NCBI RefSeq assembly: GCF_001274775.1
Contig: NZ_LGUE01000005.1
Location: forward strand, 447,173-511,172
Source: Rossellomorea marisflavi
Lineage (GTDB): Bacteria; Bacillota; Bacilli; Bacillales; Bacillaceae_B
DNA length: 64,000 nucleotides
Direction of reading: 5' to 3'
Below, piece after piece: positions 1-9,239 of the stretch. Within the stretch, counting starts at the first letter, position 1; the number at the start of each line of letters is the position of its first letter. The notes under the pieces were generated by a model, which was not told the DNA's origin, searched no databases, and saw only the letters and a list, made by a program, of their open reading frames with translations. A program made the translations under genes and the position numbers.

Positions 1-738
1 TGCCCCGAATAAAGCCAGGATCGGTGTAGGAGGTGCGTAGTAGGAGCCCGGAAGCCAGAAGTAAAGCGGGAATATGGCGCCTTTCAGACCGAACACGATC
101 AAAAACAGGATGGCGATGGCCGTCAGGATGCCCGGTTGTTCCACGCTCGCGATCTTCTGTGAGATATCCGCCATGTTCAGGGTGCCGACGACTGAATACA
201 GATAGGCAACCGTAATGACGAACAGGGCTGATGAAATGACATTCACCAGTATGTATTTGATCCCTTCCCGTAGCTGGACCTTTGTCCCGCCCAGGACGAT
301 GAGAACATAAGAGCTCATGAGCATCACTTCAAAGAAGACGAACAGATTGAAGATGTCCCCTGTCGTGAAGGCGCCGTTCACCCCGACTAAAAGGAATTGG
401 ACAACAGGATAATAATAGAATCGTTCCCTGTCCCGTCCGATCGATTTAAAGGAGTAGAGGATTACCAGCAGGGTGATGATGCTCGTAGTAAGTACAAGAA
501 GGGCAGAGAGCATATCGGATACAAGCGTGATTCCGAATGGTGCCGTCCAGCTCCCCAGGTTCAAGGTCTGGATCCCTTCTTTTGAAACCGTGATGACGAG
601 GATGACGGATGCGATGACGGTCCCGATCGTGGAAACCGCTGCGATTGTCCGCTGCGTCTTCACCTGTTTGCTGAAGAACATGAGAATCGTTGCCGTGATA
701 AGTGGTATGAGTATCGGTAGAATCAATAAATTAATCAT
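1..738 (-). CDS. mrpD: Na+/H+ antiporter subunit D, 3' part outside window
   Basis: Fourth gene of the leftward mrp operon, encoding a NuoM/NuoN-like membrane subunit of the multi-subunit sodium/proton antiporter. The ATG lies at 736-738 and the protein begins MINLLILPILIPLIT, a hydrophobic first helix. The frame stays open to the window edge, giving about 246 codons, roughly half of the usual 490 or so. It overlaps the end of mrpC by 8 bases, which suggests translational coupling. In the family MrpA and MrpD carry the proton-path helices of the complex and are needed for pH and Na+ resistance. Identification rests mainly on position after mrpC and on the hydrophobic translation. Confidence 0.88.
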   Translation of the reverse strand, partial: MINLLILPILIPLITATILMFFSKQVKTQRTIAAVSTIGTVIASVILVITVSKEGIQTLNLGSWTAPFGITLVSDMLSALLVLTTSIITLLVILYSFKSIGRDRERFYYYPVVQFLLVGVNGAFTTGDIFNLFVFFEVMLMSSYVLIVLGGTKVQLREGIKYILVNVISSALFVITVAYLYSVVGTLNMADISQKIASVEQPGILTAIAILFLIVFGLKGAIFPLYFWLPGSYYAPPTPILALFGA

Positions 739-1072
739 TTCCTTCGTTTCCTCTCAACTGATCCATATTATCGGTTCCAAGCTCCTGATAGGCCCTGTAG
801 GCAAGGACCAGGAAAAAGGCCGTCACACCGAAGCTGATGACAATCGCTGTCAGGATCAGTGCCTGCGGTAACGGATCGACGTAGGATTCGGCATGCTGTC
901 CGAGGAGCGGGGGTGCCCCTTTTTTCAGGCTGCTCACCGTCAAGATGAGAAGGTGGGCGCCATGGCTCAAAACAGCGGTGCCGATGATGATCCTAAGTAA
1001 ACTTTTTGAAAGCATGAGATACACTGCACAGGTGAACAGGATCCCAATGACAATGGCCATTAATAATTCCAT
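731..1072 (-). CDS. mrpC: Na+/H+ antiporter subunit C
   Basis: A 113-residue NuoK-like membrane subunit of the Mrp antiporter. Three hydrophobic segments are visible (about residues 3-20, 27-48 and 72-94), as usual for MrpC. It sits between mrpB and mrpD with tight junctions: its first base is shared with the end of mrpB (1072), and its last 8 bases overlap the start of mrpD. The overlaps and the gene order A-B-C-D identify it as part of one transcript starting upstream of mrpA. Length matches the family. Confidence 0.93.
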   Translation of the reverse strand: MELLMAIVIGILFTCAVYLMLSKSLLRIIIGTAVLSHGAHLLILTVSSLKKGAPPLLGQHAESYVDPLPQALILTAIVISFGVTAFFLVLAYRAYQELGTDNMDQLRGNEGND

Positions 1073-1494
1073 TAATCGCTCACCCCTATCGTTTGGATGA
1101 TGGTCATCGTGACGCCGACGACGACAAGATACACCCCGGTATCAAACAGGACGGCCGTATGAAGGGACGTCTTGCCGATGATCGGCAGGGTGAAATAGTC
1201 AAACGCGTGCGTCAGGAACGGTACATTGAATAATAGTGCCCCTGCCGCAGTCCCGATGGCGAACAGAAGGCCGATTGCCGTTACGATCTTATAATCGATT
1301 GGCAGGATATTCGCAACTGTCTTCAGATCGAATGCCAGGAGCAGAAGGACGAGGGCTCCTGCTGTCATGAGTCCCCCGATGAAGCCTCCTCCTGGAGTAT
1401 AGTGACCGGAGAAGAAGAGGCGAAGGGAGAACAGGATGATAATGAACACAGTCACTTTCGTTACGGTTTGGAGAATCACATCATTCGTCTTCAT
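1072..1494 (-). CDS. mrpB: Na+/H+ antiporter subunit B
   Basis: A 140-residue membrane subunit of the Mrp antiporter with the MnhB domain, carrying the family signature FSGHYTPGGGFIGGL near residues 28-42. About four transmembrane segments are visible. It overlaps mrpA by 4 bases (1491-1494) and abuts mrpC, so it belongs to the same polycistronic unit. In the complex MrpB packs against the C-terminal extension of MrpA. Confidence 0.94.
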   Translation of the reverse strand: MKTNDVILQTVTKVTVFIIILFSLRLFFSGHYTPGGGFIGGLMTAGALVLLLLAFDLKTVANILPIDYKIVTAIGLLFAIGTAAGALLFNVPFLTHAFDYFTLPIIGKTSLHTAVLFDTGVYLVVVGVTMTIIQTIGVSD

Positions 1495-3896
1495 CCTTCA
1501 TCCCTCCTTGTCAGCCTCAGTTTGATCATGGCGAAGATTCCGAGGGACGCAATGGCAAGAACGCAAATTTCGAATAATGTATCGAATCCACGGAAGTCGA
1601 CGAGGATGACATTGACCATATTCTTACCAGCTGCTTCCTCGTAAACGTTTTTGATGTAATACTCTGAGATCGAATCAAATAGCTTTGTGCTGTATGCCGA
1701 GATGGCAAACAGTGTCACGGTCACACCGACGCCGAGGGCAATCAATGCATTCCCGAGCTTGAAGCGCATGCGTTCTTCATGCCTGCTCAATTTTGGCAGA
1801 TGATAGAAGCAAAGCAGGAATAGGGCAACCGACACGGTTTCGATGACAAGCTGTGTCAGGGCAAGATCTGGAGCCCTGAACACCACGAAGAATAAGGATA
1901 CCGTATAGCCGGTTGCTCCCAACAGGATGATGGATGTCAGGCGTGATTTTGCGAACAGGATCATGACGGTACTGACCACAAGAAGGAGTGCGACGGCCAC
2001 TTCATAGATCCCGATCGGGGCCATTTTGTCCATCTCCAGGGAGAAGGCATCGTTATACCAGAGGCTGAAGAGGGAGATCCCGACAAAGAACGTAAAGATA
2101 TAAACAAGGTAGGTGCGGATGAACCCTGTCATATGTCCGTTCATGAAACTGTATGCCCCACGTTCGCTCCCACGTAATCCTCCGTCATATAAGGAATTAA
2201 GGGAAAGCCTTTGCGGTAGTACCCGATAGATCTTCTCCCATTTTGAAAGGGTGAGATACAAGATCACACCAAAGGCAATGACGCCGATTGTCATGAATAG
2301 CTCCGGACTGAAGCCGTGCCAGAAGGAGATTTCCGTCTTCACGGTCTGTCCGTCGGCAATCAGACTCGGTACGATGGCTTCCACTGCTGGAGCAAGGATC
2401 CGATCCGATAAGATGTTCGGGAAGAAACCGAAAATGACTACCAGGGAAGCAAGGATGATCGGAGAGATCAGCATCCCGATCGGTGCTTCATGTGGTTTCT
2501 TTTCAAGCTTCTCAGGCTGATACTTCCCTGTGAACGTCTTGAAGACGAGGATCATGCTGTAGACGAAGGTGAAGATGCTTCCCACCCAAGCCAGCACCGG
2601 GAAGAGCGCCCCGAACGTTTCAAAGTTGAAGATATCAAGGCTAAGGACATTGATCATTCCAGTAAAGAACATTTCCTTACTGAGGAAGCCGTTGAATGGA
2701 GGCAGCCCCGCCATGGAGAATGCTCCGATGATGGCAATGGTGAAGGTGATGGGCATGAAGCTCATCAGTCCGCCGAGCTTACGGATATCCCTTGTCCCGG
2801 TTTCGTGATCGACGATTCCTGCGACCATGAACAGGCTTCCCTTAAATGTCGCGTGATTGATCAGATGGAACACGGCCGCTAGGGTTGCAGCCATATAAAT
2901 GTTTTCATCGAGTTGATTGTAATGAAGCGCTGCTCCTCCAATGCCCAATAAGGACATGATCATTCCGAGTTGACTGATCGTGGAGAAGGCGAGGATCCCT
3001 TTCAGATCCTTTTGACGGACGGCATTGAATGAACCCCAGAACACGGTGAATAATCCGATCCCGCCAACAAGCCAGATCCAAACACCCGAAGTGGCAAAGA
3101 TCGGACTCATCCTGGCAACGAGGTAGATCCCTGCTTTGACCATCGTGGCTGAGTGAAGGTAGGCACTGACTGGAGTCGGTGCTTCCATGGCATCAGGCAG
3201 CCAGATATGGAATGGGAACTGGGCCGATTTCGTGAATGCCCCCAGCAGGATCAGGATCAGAGCCCCCATGAATAGCGGGTCCGTTACCAATTGATCGCTC
3301 ATCCCCACAAGCTCCCTGATGCTGAATGTACCGCCCATGAGATAGAGGAGTATGATTCCCCCGAGCATGGAAAGGCCTCCGAATACGGTGATGAGCATCG
3401 ATTTTAGTGCCCCGTATCTCGAGCGTTCCTTCTGATACCAATATCCGATCAGCAAGAAGGATGAAATGGATGTGAACTCCCAGAACATATAGAGGGTGAT
3501 CAGGTTATCCGATAGCACGACCCCGAGCATGGCCCCCATGAACATGAGTAAATAGACATAGAAGTTATGTAGCTGTTCTTTTGCTTTATCCAGGTAGTAG
3601 ATCGAGTACAGGACGACAAGCGCCCCGATTCCTGTGATGAGCATGGCAAACAGGAGGCCTAGACCGTCCACATATGCGGTGAATTGAATACCGAAGGAAG
3701 GCATCCAATTGACGGTTTCCGTTACCGTATCTCCATTCTTCGTCAATGAGATGAAGCGGAAGAAATAGACGAACAGGACTACGGGCAGGATCAGGACGAA
3801 CCAGCCGGTGTGAATCTTGCGGAACGCCTTATACAGGAACGGAATGAGTATAGCGAATAAAAAAGGCGATAGGATTGCCCAATGTAGCAGTGTCAC
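1491..3896 (-). CDS. mrpA: Na+/H+ antiporter subunit A
   Basis: An 801-residue NuoL-like largest subunit of the Mrp sodium/proton antiporter, at the full family length. It has the proton-conducting antiporter domain (about residues 65-480, with the conserved segment PFHIWLPDAMEAPTPVSAYLHSA near 225) and the MrpA-specific C-terminal membrane extension (residues 620-800). The start is GTG at 3894-3896, with AAGGGGGG upstream at good spacing. It is the first gene of the operon. A -10 box (TATAAT on the minus strand, 3993-3998) lies about 100 bases upstream. The operon supports growth at alkaline pH and under sodium stress, and in B. subtilis lies in the same neighbourhood. Confidence 0.96.
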   Translation of the reverse strand: MTLLHWAILSPFLFAILIPFLYKAFRKIHTGWFVLILPVVLFVYFFRFISLTKNGDTVTETVNWMPSFGIQFTAYVDGLGLLFAMLITGIGALVVLYSIYYLDKAKEQLHNFYVYLLMFMGAMLGVVLSDNLITLYMFWEFTSISSFLLIGYWYQKERSRYGALKSMLITVFGGLSMLGGIILLYLMGGTFSIRELVGMSDQLVTDPLFMGALILILLGAFTKSAQFPFHIWLPDAMEAPTPVSAYLHSATMVKAGIYLVARMSPIFATSGVWIWLVGGIGLFTVFWGSFNAVRQKDLKGILAFSTISQLGMIMSLLGIGGAALHYNQLDENIYMAATLAAVFHLINHATFKGSLFMVAGIVDHETGTRDIRKLGGLMSFMPITFTIAIIGAFSMAGLPPFNGFLSKEMFFTGMINVLSLDIFNFETFGALFPVLAWVGSIFTFVYSMILVFKTFTGKYQPEKLEKKPHEAPIGMLISPIILASLVVIFGFFPNILSDRILAPAVEAIVPSLIADGQTVKTEISFWHGFSPELFMTIGVIAFGVILYLTLSKWEKIYRVLPQRLSLNSLYDGGLRGSERGAYSFMNGHMTGFIRTYLVYIFTFFVGISLFSLWYNDAFSLEMDKMAPIGIYEVAVALLLVVSTVMILFAKSRLTSIILLGATGYTVSLFFVVFRAPDLALTQLVIETVSVALFLLCFYHLPKLSRHEERMRFKLGNALIALGVGVTVTLFAISAYSTKLFDSISEYYIKNVYEEAAGKNMVNVILVDFRGFDTLFEICVLAIASLGIFAMIKLRLTRRDEG

Positions 3897-3992
3897 AAAA
3901 AACCCCCCTTGAATACATCAGATTATGTAGGTAATTGCTGAATTAAGATAGTCACTAGAGCATTCTGCGACCGAACAGTGCACCTAATAGGC

Positions 3993-3998
3993 ATTATA
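3993..3998 (-). promoter_or_regulatory. Likely -10 box of the mrp operon
   Basis: On the minus strand the sequence reads TATAAT about 97 bases before the mrpA start codon. No good -35 hexamer sits 16-18 bases further upstream; the closest candidates are weak matches. The resulting leader of about 90 bases holds no structure I recognise. Confidence 0.45.
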
Positions 3999-4092
3999 AC
4001 GTAAAAAAAAGCACCTTGCATTAGTCGGACGCCCAGCCTATAAGGGTTTCCCCCTTTGTTATTAAATATGTAGAGAAACGGAAAATCACGTC

Positions 4093-4116
4093 GAAAAAAA
4101 AAGCACATTCCGTGCT
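4093..4116 (-). terminator. Terminator reading leftwards, ahead of mrp
   Basis: On the minus strand a short stem (AGCAC / GTGCT, five-base loop) is followed by about nine T residues (forward A-run 4093-4101). No minus-strand gene ends here. It may insulate the mrp promoter from leftward read-through coming from pbpD. The stem is short, so confidence is moderate. Confidence 0.45.
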
Positions 4117-4178
4117 GTGGTTCATGTTTTAGAATAGTTTAACACTATTGTGAGCATCCTATTCAAGAGGTGATATTC

Positions 4179-4427
4179 ATGAAGCAAAAGCTGCTGATTG
4201 CATGTGCCATCTTCACAGGATTGCTCATGTTGGCCATCGTGGTGGATTCGAGGGATCAAATCGATCTGGAATCGGTCGAAAGCGGGGAAGGAACGAATTA
4301 TCTTCCAATCGGGTACGACCGGGAAGGTACAGACCCTTTGGTACCTGTTGAATTCAAACCGCGTCAATACATCAAGGTGATCGACAGGGACCGACACATG
4401 ATCAAGTCGGGATCGGCTGTTGAATGA
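4179..4427 (+). CDS. Small membrane-anchored or exported protein, unknown
   Basis: An 82-residue protein not recognised as a named family. Residues 1-22 form a hydrophobic signal or anchor (MKQKLLIACAIFTGLLMLA...), followed by an acidic and polar tail. The ATG at 4179 is preferred over a GTG nine bases earlier because AAGAGG at 4165-4170 sits at normal spacing. The lipobox cysteine is absent: the single Cys near residue 9 is inside the hydrophobic run. It lies between divergent mrpA and co-directional yufK. Function unknown. Confidence 0.6.
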   Translation: MKQKLLIACAIFTGLLMLAIVVDSRDQIDLESVESGEGTNYLPIGYDREGTDPLVPVEFKPRQYIKVIDRDRHMIKSGSAVE

Positions 4428-4549
4428 GGGAAGTCAGCTCTTGAAATGGAGGGACTTTCGACCTGTACACTTGGTACCTTTACCCTTTTCAATCTGCTCA
4501 TAAACGATTATGATGAGAATGCACAGATTGATCACGGGAGAGGTACTTT

Positions 4550-5125
4550 TTGAAGAATACATACTTAACGAGCTATCTGCCTATTTTGTCCATCCTTTTG
4601 TTCAGCCTGACGTTTTCGGTATACGGGGTGGGCGTTTTCGAGACGCTGTCCAAAAAGATCGGCGTTTATGCGGGAATGAGTGAATTCCTTTCCGAGATGC
4701 AGCTGAAGCTGGCCATCCTTGTCCTGCTTATGATGGTCTTCTTTATGATTCTATCTGCCCTTAAGCTCATCGCTGAGACGATCAACGGCATTTCCATGCT
4801 GTTCTTCTCGGTTGATTCAGAGGGTGAACTGTATAATAAAGTTCGTCCGGGTTCGATGATTTATTTTCTCGGGGGCCTCGTTTCTGTCCTCAGCTTGCAA
4901 TCATTCAAGGGATTGATCGCCATCTTTGTTTTGACCTCGGCGGTTTACTTCTTTTATTTTGTGAATAAAATCAGCTCTTCCCTTACCAAAGTCGGCTTGC
5001 TTGGTGTCGTCACCATGCAGCTTTTTTCATGGGCCGCCCTCATCCTGACCATTTTCTTCGTTCTCATTAAACTTTACAACGGCCTGATGGCGAGCCTTCC
5101 AATCATATCGGAGGTCAAGCTGTGA
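4550..5125 (+). CDS. yufK: YufK-like DUF5366 membrane protein
   Basis: A 191-residue integral membrane protein with about five to six hydrophobic segments. The position between mrp and pbpD matches yufK in the B. subtilis mrp-yuf-pbpD region, and the character fits the DUF5366 family. The start is TTG at 4550, supported by GGGAGAGG at 4536-4543. No enzymatic motif is visible. A strong bidirectional terminator follows directly. The role is unknown. Confidence 0.72.
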   Translation: MKNTYLTSYLPILSILLFSLTFSVYGVGVFETLSKKIGVYAGMSEFLSEMQLKLAILVLLMMVFFMILSALKLIAETINGISMLFFSVDSEGELYNKVRPGSMIYFLGGLVSVLSLQSFKGLIAIFVLTSAVYFFYFVNKISSSLTKVGLLGVVTMQLFSWAALILTIFFVLIKLYNGLMASLPIISEVKL

Positions 5126-5136
5126 GCTAGAATGAA

Positions 5137-5172
5137 AAAACGGATATCCACCACACGGGGGATATCCGTTTT
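5137..5172. terminator. Bidirectional terminator between yufK and pbpD
   Basis: A 13-bp perfect stem (AAAACGGATATCC / GGATATCCGTTTT) with a ten-base loop, flanked by A-runs on the left and T-runs on the right. It can end both the rightward yufK and the leftward pbpD transcripts. Confidence 0.9.
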
Positions 5173-5175
5173 TAT

Positions 5176-7026
5176 TTATTGCATGATCTGCTTCCAGATC
5201 CTGTGTCCGGGCCGCCATGACTCGATGCTGCTCATGTTTTCAGGCGTATCATGGCCGACCCATACCCCTGTAGTATAGCGGTCGGTGAGGCCCATGACCC
5301 AAAAATCATGATATTGGTTCGTCGTCCCCGTCTTGATTCCCACATAAGGCTTTGAGACATAGGCAGGTTTGCCAGTCCCGCTGACGGCTCCTTGATGAAG
5401 CAAGGATCTCATTTGTGCAGTGGTGGATTTTGACCATACGTCCGTTGCGTTGTCCTTCCATTGATACAGGAGGTTCCCCTCGGAATCAGTCACGTTGGTG
5501 ATGGCCCTTGCCGGTGTATACTCCCCATCGATGAAGGACGTATAGGCATCTGTCATTTCAAGGGGGCTCATCCCATAGGTGAATCCTCCGACGGAAGCGG
5601 CGTAGGTCATATCCTCCTTGTTGACCTTTTGGAAGTGGAACGGGCGGATGAATGCGAAGGCCTGATCGACGCCCACCTTTTCCATCATGCGAAGGGCGGG
5701 ACCATTATACGATTGGGCGAATGCCTGACTGATCGTCACCATGCCGGGACTCGCATTCCCGTAGTTCACGGGGCAGTATCCCTTGATGCAGTATTGATTT
5801 CCATCGATCGTTTCCTGCAGGGAGGGATGCAGCTTCTCCAAATAGGGACCATAGACCAGGAGCGGTTTGATGGCGGATCCTGGCTGCCTGAACGCCTGGA
5901 AGGCATGGTGGAAATTATATTCCTTATAGTTTTTGCCGCCTGTGATGGCAACGATCTTACGGGTCTTGTTGTCGATGGAAGCACTCGCCCCCTCTAGTTC
6001 CGTGGACTCAAGCGTATCATTCAGTGCTTTCGTGCTTTTTTTCTGCATGGCGGGGTCCAGGGCGGTGTTGATGATGACGCCGGAAGAAATCACGGCATGG
6101 AAACGTTCATCCCAGTCTTTCAGGATCCCGTCCCGCTCCTCTTCAGATCCGGCATCTGCAAGCTCGTCTGCGAATCCTTCTTTTTCTCCGATCAGTTCCT
6201 TCAGTTCATGTTCAACATAAAAGGCATAGTCTGGATATTCTTCGACGGTTTTTTTCACCTTCAAATGGACCGGGGTCTTTTTGATCTTCACGGCCTCTTT
6301 TTCCGTGAGCTTGTCCGATGTGACCATAAGCTCGAGAAGCCGCTCCTGACGCTTTTTCGCTTCATCGAAGTGCTTGATCGGATCATATTTCCCCGGGTTA
6401 TTCGGGATGGAGGCGAGGAAGGAGATTTCCCCCTGGTTGAGTTCGGTCACGGGCTTGCTGAAATAATACTCGGAAGCCGTTCCGATACCGTACACGCCAT
6501 TGCTGAAGTAGATCACGTTCAAATACATTTCCATGATTTCATCCTTGGTCAGATTTTTTTCGATCTGACCGGCATAAAAGAGTTCGGTCAGCTTCCGGTT
6601 ATACGTCTTTTCCTGACCAAGGTACATATTGCGGGCGAGCTGTTGGGTGATGGTGCTGCCTCCCTGCTGGATATGGGTGAACACAAGGTTTTTCACCACT
6701 GCCCTAAGGATTGCTCCAGCATCGAATCCGACGTGCTCGTAAAAATTCTGATCTTCACTCGTGATGATAATATCCTTCGCAAAGTCAGGTATGTCCTCAT
6801 CCTCCGTGTAAAGCCTGTATGGACGGTTGATCTCGGAAAATACCCGACCGTCCGCATCCTTCATCAGGGATGTGCGGTTTACGTTCATATGCTCCTTACT
6901 CACCTTTGATTCCAGCGCCTCTTGGAATTCACCGGCTTTCTTCACTTCCCCGGCGGAAAAAAACAAGGTGGTGAAAAAGACGGCAACAATACAACTGATG
7001 GCGATATATCCTGCAAAAGTTCTCAT
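5176..7026 (-). CDS. pbpD: Class A penicillin-binding protein (PBP4-like)
   Basis: A 616-residue bifunctional peptidoglycan synthase anchored by one N-terminal membrane helix (residues 5-25). The glycosyltransferase (GT51) domain covers about 50-230 and shows EDQNFYEHVG with catalytic Glu91, then QGGSTITQQLARN (121-132). The transpeptidase domain carries the three penicillin-binding motifs SAIK (384-387), SYN (439-441) and KTGT (565-568). The length is close to B. subtilis PBP4 (PbpD), and the neighbours yufK and kapD are the same as there. The ATG at 7026 has GAGGG six bases upstream. It probably acts at the outer face of the membrane in wall elongation. Confidence 0.93.
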   Translation of the reverse strand: MRTFAGYIAISCIVAVFFTTLFFSAGEVKKAGEFQEALESKVSKEHMNVNRTSLMKDADGRVFSEINRPYRLYTEDEDIPDFAKDIIITSEDQNFYEHVGFDAGAILRAVVKNLVFTHIQQGGSTITQQLARNMYLGQEKTYNRKLTELFYAGQIEKNLTKDEIMEMYLNVIYFSNGVYGIGTASEYYFSKPVTELNQGEISFLASIPNNPGKYDPIKHFDEAKKRQERLLELMVTSDKLTEKEAVKIKKTPVHLKVKKTVEEYPDYAFYVEHELKELIGEKEGFADELADAGSEEERDGILKDWDERFHAVISSGVIINTALDPAMQKKSTKALNDTLESTELEGASASIDNKTRKIVAITGGKNYKEYNFHHAFQAFRQPGSAIKPLLVYGPYLEKLHPSLQETIDGNQYCIKGYCPVNYGNASPGMVTISQAFAQSYNGPALRMMEKVGVDQAFAFIRPFHFQKVNKEDMTYAASVGGFTYGMSPLEMTDAYTSFIDGEYTPARAITNVTDSEGNLLYQWKDNATDVWSKSTTAQMRSLLHQGAVSGTGKPAYVSKPYVGIKTGTTNQYHDFWVMGLTDRYTTGVWVGHDTPENMSSIESWRPGHRIWKQIMQ

Positions 7027-7192
7027 GAAACCCTCTACTTTTCTCGTAATCTTATTCTCCCATGATAATCCAATTGAACCAATTAATAAAGAAGCATTTT
7101 CGTGTAGAGGATGGTTCTTTTTACCCTGATGGTTAGATGAGTGAAGTTTCAGTGGAGATGGGAGGAAATAGTCATAATTCAGGAAATAAACA

Positions 7193-7201
7193 TGATATAA
7201 T
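7193..7201 (+). promoter_or_regulatory. Extended -10 promoter of kapD
   Basis: TGATATAAT is a perfect extended -10 element (TGnTATAAT), about 70 bases before the kapD start. No clear -35 was found, which is typical of extended -10 promoters. Confidence 0.6.
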
Positions 7202-7273
7202 AGAAGAATACACCATCAGTGGTCCCACGCCAGGATGGGATAACGGGATACGACCAAACAAGGAGGGGTTGAA

Positions 7274-7894
7274 ATGGGGAGTGACGGACAGCTTGTTTTC
7301 ATTGATTTTGAGTTTTCAATGCCCGAGCGGCAGAAGGTCCCGAAGGATTTTCATCCGGAAATCATCGAGACCGGTGTGGTCGTGGTGAACGGAGGGAAAG
7401 TCATCGACACCTTTTCCTGCTATATCAAGCCGGTCTTCTTCCCTAGGCTAACGAATCGATGCAAAAGGTTCTTATCCATCACTCAGGCCGATGTAGATGG
7501 GGGACGCTCGTTCAAAGAGATGCATGATTATTTCACATCATTGGACCAGTTGGGGGTAAAGGAAGTGGTCACCTGGGGGAATATGGACATGAAGGTGCTC
7601 AGGGACAGCTGTTCGCGCCTCGGAATTGCCTTCCCTTTCCATGCACGATTCGTCGACCTTTCCATGGAATATAAGCGGTTCTTCGGTGATCAGAACCAGA
7701 CGGGGCTGTGGAAGGCCGTGCAGGAATACGGACGTGAGGGCGTGGGGAAACATCACAAAGCACTTGATGACGCCATGACGACCCAGCATATCTATCATCT
7801 CGTGGAAAAGGATAAGAAATACCTCGAAAAAGCCGAGCCCACCACTATAGGAGACCGGATCGACCTTTCGAAATTCTATAATCAGCTTGCATGA
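7274..7894 (+). CDS. kapD: 3'-5' exonuclease family inhibitor of the KinA/KinB pathway
   Basis: A 206-residue DEDDh-type exonuclease-fold protein. The first acidic motif is FIDFEF near residue 10, further Asp residues lie around 95-105 (NMDMKVLRD), and the HxxxxD motif is HHKALDDAM near residues 161-169. In B. subtilis KapD is described as an inhibitor of the KinA pathway to sporulation, and it lies next to kinB-kapB. Here it keeps kapB as its convergent neighbour. The ATG has AGGAGGGG at 7261-7268. Nuclease activity is inferred from the fold only. Confidence 0.9.
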   Translation: MGSDGQLVFIDFEFSMPERQKVPKDFHPEIIETGVVVVNGGKVIDTFSCYIKPVFFPRLTNRCKRFLSITQADVDGGRSFKEMHDYFTSLDQLGVKEVVTWGNMDMKVLRDSCSRLGIAFPFHARFVDLSMEYKRFFGDQNQTGLWKAVQEYGREGVGKHHKALDDAMTTQHIYHLVEKDKKYLEKAEPTTIGDRIDLSKFYNQLA

Positions 7895-7896
7895 TG

Positions 7897-7932
7897 AAGG
7901 ACCTGACCGCCGATGAGCGATCAGGTCCTTTT
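7897..7932. terminator. Bidirectional terminator kapD/kapB
   Basis: A 10-bp perfect stem AAGGACCTGA / TCAGGTCCTT (7897-7906 and 7921-7930) followed by a T-rich tract. It separates the convergent kapD and kapB genes. Confidence 0.82.
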
Positions 7933-7934
7933 CT

Positions 7935-8333
7935 TTAAAACTCAATCCCGTACATCAAGGCATATTCTTTCTGGATTTCGGCAAGTGCTTCAAGGCTTTT
8001 CACATCATGGGGTGTCGGGTCGGAGGAGAGTTTCTCCTTGAATTCCTTGAAAGCAGTAAGTAATGATTCGTTGTATTCGGGAATCGTCCCTTCATATGGC
8101 TTGACCATTTTATCGGGTATGTTTGACTGCTCACGGAAAGCTAGTGCTTTTCGCTCATGAAAGAGCGGTACGTCGACTTTTCCCGGGTTGTGGAGGTCTC
8201 CCTGGCGCGGATGCTTCACGACGGCGAGTACCTTCACCACATAGCTGCCCGGGCGTTCCCCCGTCACCTCACCGATATAAGTGCCTGTCTTATAAAAGGC
8301 CGTGACATAATCACCAATTTGGATATTTTTCAT
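7935..8333 (-). CDS. kapB: KapB, kinase-associated protein (kinB not adjacent)
   Basis: A 132-residue protein matching KapB, which in B. subtilis is needed for KinB to feed the sporulation phosphorelay. The N-terminal half (residues 5-60) looks like a small beta-barrel (IGDYVTAFYKTGTYIGEVTG) followed by the conserved segment VKHPRQGDLHNPGKVDVPLFHERKALA (39-65) and a helical C-terminus. No signal peptide or lipobox is visible. In B. subtilis kapB is co-transcribed with kinB; here it stands alone, divergent from a cyclophilin gene, and no kinB is found in the window. Confidence 0.88.
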   Translation of the reverse strand: MKNIQIGDYVTAFYKTGTYIGEVTGERPGSYVVKVLAVVKHPRQGDLHNPGKVDVPLFHERKALAFREQSNIPDKMVKPYEGTIPEYNESLLTAFKEFKEKLSSDPTPHDVKSLEALAEIQKEYALMYGIEF

Positions 8334-8428
8334 AAAACCCCTCCTAACAGAAGATGAACTCGATTATAATAATAGGTGGAAATGTTTGAGAATACGCTAT
8401 ATACAATGTAACACGTGGAGGTACATAT

Positions 8429-9145
8429 ATGAAGAAGTGGTTTTTGGTCCTAATGGTCGGCCTGGCCCTCCTGCTGGCAGCCTGCGGACAAGATAACGAC
8501 AAAAGTTCAGAAAGCAAGAAAGAGACGAAGAAGGAACAGTCGTCGGACGCGAACATCACCTATCCGCAACTTACAAAGGAAGTGACGGGGAATGAGAAGC
8601 TTGTGGAGATGAAAACCTCCATGGGAACGATCAAGATCAAGCTCTTCCCGGATCAAGCACCGAAAGCCGTCGAGAACTTCGTGACCCACAGCGAGGAAGG
8701 CTACTATGACGGACTCAAGTTTCACCGGGTCATCAATGATTTCATGATCCAGGGGGGAGACCCCGAGGGAACCGGAATGGGTGGTGAAAGCATCTGGGGG
8801 AAACCATTCGAGGATGAGTTCTCTCCAGAACTATTTAATCTTCGCGGGGCCCTTTCTATGGCAAACTCCGGTCCGGATACGAACGGTAGCCAATTCTTCA
8901 TTGTACAGAATAAAGCAGTCGACCCAGATGTTGAGGAGCAAATGAAATCGGCTGGATTCCCCAAAGAGGTCATTGAATCGTACATGAAAAACGGCGGCAC
9001 GCCTTGGCTTGATCAGAAGCATACTGTTTTCGGTCAGGTGATTGAAGGCATGGACGTCGTGGATGACATCGCTGCGGTAGAAGTCGGAGACCAGGACGCA
9101 CCGAAAAAAGACGTGATCATCGAAAGCATCAAAGTCGTGAAGTGA
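8429..9145 (+). CDS. Cyclophilin-type peptidyl-prolyl isomerase lipoprotein
   Basis: A 238-residue surface lipoprotein. The signal peptide ends in the lipobox LLAAC (Cys about 20), then comes a charged linker rich in Lys, Glu and Ser, then a cyclophilin domain (about 60-237). Signature segments are [15 protein letters not shown] and [10 protein letters not shown]. It should catalyse proline cis/trans isomerisation outside the membrane, assisting folding of exported proteins. The start has GGAGG seven bases before the ATG. It occupies the place where kinB stands in B. subtilis. Confidence 0.93.
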   Translation: MKKWFLVLMVGLALLLAACGQDNDKSSESKKETKKEQSSDANITYPQLTKEVTGNEKLVEMKTSMGTIKIKLFPDQAPKAVENFVTHSEEGYYDGLKFHRVINDFMIQGGDPEGTGMGGESIWGKPFEDEFSPELFNLRGALSMANSGPDTNGSQFFIVQNKAVDPDVEEQMKSAGFPKEVIESYMKNGGTPWLDQKHTVFGQVIEGMDVVDDIAAVEVGDQDAPKKDVIIESIKVVK

Positions 9146-9149
9146 CAGG

Positions 9150-9174
9150 GGCCCGGAGAAATCCGGGTCTTTCT
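9150..9174 (+). terminator. Terminator after the cyclophilin gene
   Basis: A GC-rich stem GGCCCGGA / TCCGGGTC with a GAAA tetraloop and one G:T pair, followed by TTTCTT. Confidence 0.65.
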
Positions 9175-9239
9175 TATGCGGCGTTCAAGGGATTGTGACA
9201 TTCCTTCCCGATCCGGCATGGTGAACGGGAGGGAAGATT

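Noticed and set aside
6097..6909. A 270-codon plus-strand frame opposite pbpD.
   Set aside because: Antisense shadow of a gene with all PBP motifs.
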